64,000 bases of DNA, taken from contig CAUYLG010034925.1 in NCBI GenBank assembly GCA_963573385.1, forward strand, positions 36,428 through 100,427, read 5' to 3'. Below, piece after piece: positions 61,893 through 64,000 of the stretch (its first letter is position 1; each line of letters opens with the position of its first letter). Made by a program: the position numbers and the translations under genes. The notes beneath the pieces were generated by a model. That model was not told where the DNA came from and did not search any database. It saw only the letters and a program-made list of their open reading frames with translations. The DNA is from Cacajao melanocephalus. Taxonomy: Eukaryota; Chordata; Mammalia; Primates; Pitheciidae.

Positions 61893-63395
61893 TTAAGTGG
61901 CTAGAAGTATAGCTAATAAAAATGAAATGAAGAAAGAGAAGAAATATAATTTAATTAGGCCATTTTGGTTAGGGACAGTTACTGAGGCTATTATTTGGAG
62001 ATGAGATAATTTTTGGTATTTCTCTAGTCAAGTTTAGTTAAAGTGATGCTCTATTCTGACTTTTAGAAAGGTTTAATTATACTGTTAATGGTGAACAACT
62101 GTTGGAAAAATCCTAGAAAGTTAAAAAATTTATATATGTATGGAGATAATTCAAATTTCAGATTGCATGTTATTAGGTTAAATTCTAATTGCTATAATGA
62201 AGCCTAAGATAGTTACAGCAAGGGCTGAAAGTTTTAGGTATAATGGCATAGTCATTTGGGGAATAGTTACAGGAGAAATGTTGTTGGTAATTTCTTTAAA
62301 AAAGCAAAAATACTGCCAATTGTTAAACATTTAATTGAATTAAGAGGGAGTTATTTTCATTGATAATAATGAAAGTTGAAAAACTAGGTAGTCCTAGGAG
62401 TGCAAAAAAAGACAATTTGAGTACCGTATACAGCTGTTAGGAAGGTGGTAATAAGTGTGATTAAAAGGGCTCGGGCAGTAGTATACAACATGTTTGCAGT
62501 TTTGATAAATAAGTCTTTGAAGTAGAAGCCTGTAAGGAAAGGTATGCCTGTGAGTGCAAGGCTTCCAATAATAAATGAGGAGGAATGAAGGGTATGTCTT
62601 TAAATAGACATCCTATTTTTTAATATCTTGATCATCATTAAGGTTGTGGATGATGGCTCTGAATATATAAATAGCATAGTTTTAAAGAATGCATGTGTCT
62701 AAATGTGGAGAAGTGCTAGATGTAGCTGATTAATACCAATAATGACTATTCTAAGACCTAGTTGTCTTGAGGTATGAAATGCGGACAATCTTTTTGATGT
62801 CACTTTGCGTTAGAGCACAAATTGCTATAAATGTAGTGGTAATAGCACCTAAGCATATTATTAGTGTTTGGATTGTTTTATTCTTTTCTATTGGTGGATA
62901 AAAGTGGGTTAAGAGCCCCTGCTAAAACACTGTGATGAAATAGAGCAGGGCTGAGACAGGTGTTGTACCTTCTGTTTCTGATGGTAGTAATGGCTGAAGG
63001 CCAAATTAAGCAAACTTGTCAGTTGCCAGAATGACTCCACTTAATGGAAGGATATTGGGTAGAAATTGAGCACAAAAATTTATTGCATTCCTATGTGTTT
63101 GAATAAAATTTAAAATCTCATACTATTGTAGTATGAATTCAGTATATCCAATGCAGTTATATTAAATTGTTTGGAGGGCTGCTATATTTGTGTCTATTCA
63201 GCCATATAATCAACTGACAAAAATAATATAATTCCTGCTTGTTCTCAAGGAGTTAAAAGGGGTTGAGTGTAACTAGAAATAGTATAGTGAGAAATATGAG
63301 TAAATACTTAAAGAATCAGTTAATGTTTGGATCTGAATGTATATAGCATATCGAGAACTCTATGAGAGATCATGTAACAAAAAGTGCTACTGATA
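61893..63395 (-). pseudogene. MT-ND5: Mitochondrial ND5 relic, 5' end missing
   Basis: Relic of the complex I subunit 5 gene. The C-terminal coding end (61895-61970), the segment encoding the conserved 'GFY-KD' loop (about 62470-62560), and the N-terminal part (63200-63391) are all seen on the minus strand. About 1.5 kb of the usual 1.8 kb is present; it is cut near codon 110 at the right NUMT junction. Stops and frameshifts occur throughout. Confidence 0.92.
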
Positions 63396-63493
63396 AAAAC
63401 CTATTCAACAAATGGTGCTGGGATAATTGGCAAGCCACATGTAGAAGGATGAAACTAGATCCTCATCTCTCACCTTATACAAAAATCAACTCG
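63396..63493 (+). mobile_element. L1P ORF2 fragment
   Basis: The stretch 'aacctattcaacaaatggtg', 'ctgggataattggcaagcc', 'tcctcatctctcaccttat' is young-looking L1 ORF2 sequence in sense. It is cut by the next L1. Confidence 0.9.
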
Positions 63494-63496
63494 AGA

Positions 63497-63970
63497 GAGA
63501 TCCAAGATGGCCGATTAACAATAGCTCAGGATTGTAGCTCCCAATGAAACAGCAGAGAGCGTGTGGACACCGCAATTTCAGACGAATTTCTGTTGCCCAC
63601 AAACTGGGAGCTACCCAACAGAGGAGCCACTCAGGTCACCAGCGAGACTCTTTTGGCCGGCGCAGCTGTTTTGCCGGTGCCCCAGCACTGCGCGGTGCTT
63701 CTCAGCGTGGAGTATACCTGACTGGGTGCCCTTTGAGTCGGGCTCGGCTGGTCCCATCCCCACAAGAACAGCAATTGGAAGCGCTGAGGACTGAGAGTTT
63801 CACAGTAAGCACAGCTGAACCCGGAAAAGCCTAGCTCTGCGGGGAAAGGGCGTCTACTGAAGGAAAACTAAGAAACAGAAAAAACTTCATCACCAACAAG
63901 CCAGATGTCCACTCAGACCCAATCTGAAAGTCGGCAATTACAAAGACGACAGGTGGATAAATCCACAAAA
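63497..63970 (+). mobile_element. L1 5' UTR (older L1PA-type)
   Basis: It starts with 'ccaagatggccgattaac' and 'gtagctcccaatgaaac', the L1 5' UTR start, and is the most GC-rich part of the right edge ('ggcgcagctgttttgccgg'). The UTR is about 470 bp, shorter than the roughly 0.9 kb of the youngest L1PA. It is inserted into L1 ORF2 sequence and continues into ORF1. Overlapping frames at 63544-63834 and 63561-63794 are UTR artefacts. Confidence 0.88.
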
Positions 63971-64000
63971 ATGGGAAGAAACCAGTGCAAAAAGGCTGAG
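63971..64000 (+). CDS. L1 ORF1 start, cut by the window edge
   Basis: The frame starts ATG at 63971 and encodes MGRNQCKKAE, which is the usual opening of an older L1PA ORF1 protein, the RNA-binding chaperone of the LINE. Only ten codons are in the window, so whether the frame is intact cannot be judged. Confidence 0.75.
   Translation, partial: MGRNQCKKAE

Larger units (their letters stand above)
57546..63395 (-). other. Nuclear mitochondrial insertion (NUMT), about 5.8 kb, antisense
   Basis: A single colinear mitochondrial segment runs backwards: 16S rRNA 5' end, tRNA-Val, 12S rRNA, tRNA-Phe, control region, tRNA-Pro, tRNA-Thr, CYTB, tRNA-Glu, ND6, ND5. In mitochondrial order it runs from inside ND5, through the control region, to inside 16S rRNA. 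It has many stops, indels and a nested L1 fragment, so it is ancient. Conserved cytochrome b and 12S sequence make the assignment firm. The left junction is with L1M sequence. The right junction is with another L1 near 63396. Confidence 0.95.

Overview
This window is ordinary-looking nuclear DNA from a simian primate, most likely human. The evidence is the repeat content: seven Alu SINEs, a THE1 element, MST/MLT1/MLT2 LTRs, L1P and L1M LINEs, a Tigger1 DNA transposon, MIR and L2 relics, many CA/TG microsatellites, and about 5.8 kb of mitochondrial DNA inserted in the nucleus. I found no convincing intact host protein-coding gene, exon chain, CpG island or functional RNA gene. Every open frame above 60 codons that I examined either lies in a transposon, an LTR relic or a simple repeat, or is too short and unsupported to call.

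The main architecture is an old tandem duplication. Unit 1 runs from the left edge to about 26.5 kb and unit 2 from about 26.5 kb to about 56.3 kb. Each begins with a homologous block P (1-7650 and about 26520-35140) and ends with a homologous block Q (about 19317-23770 and about 47930-56330). A third, internally re-duplicated piece of P lies at 38900-43570. Between these blocks are unit-specific stretches. Unit 1 carries AT-rich unique DNA, L1 and HAL1-like relics, two Alus and a long L1 at 14627-19316. Unit 2 carries a Tigger-type MITE and an L1M tail at 36.2-37.0 kb, a MaLR provirus joined to an antisense ERV pol relic (43944-47110), the THE1 element (49501-51773) and a mosaic of L2, MER5, MIR and L1 fragments (52-55 kb).

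Many insertions sit in one copy while the paralogous copy keeps an empty site. Examples are the MLT2 LTR at 989, the MST LTR at 3362, the Alus at 27220 and 33449, the MLT1 LTR at 48011, the THE1 at 49501 and a pyrimidine-rich retroposed insert at 41606. The duplication therefore predates these insertions.

From 57546 to about 63395 lies one contiguous antisense mitochondrial segment (NUMT). In window order it holds the 16S rRNA 5' end, tRNA-Val, 12S rRNA, tRNA-Phe, the control region, tRNA-Pro, tRNA-Thr, CYTB, tRNA-Glu, ND6 and ND5. It is strongly decayed. The window ends in the 5' UTR and ORF1 start of a further L1.

The sequence features most worth following up are a perfect 33-bp inverted repeat at 40137-40205 that looks like a template-switch mutation, two retroposed pyrimidine-rich inserts with target-site duplications, the NUMT, and a CTCF-like motif at 7409-7427 with a decayed paralog at 34909-34925. 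I found no evidence for an undescribed biological system.
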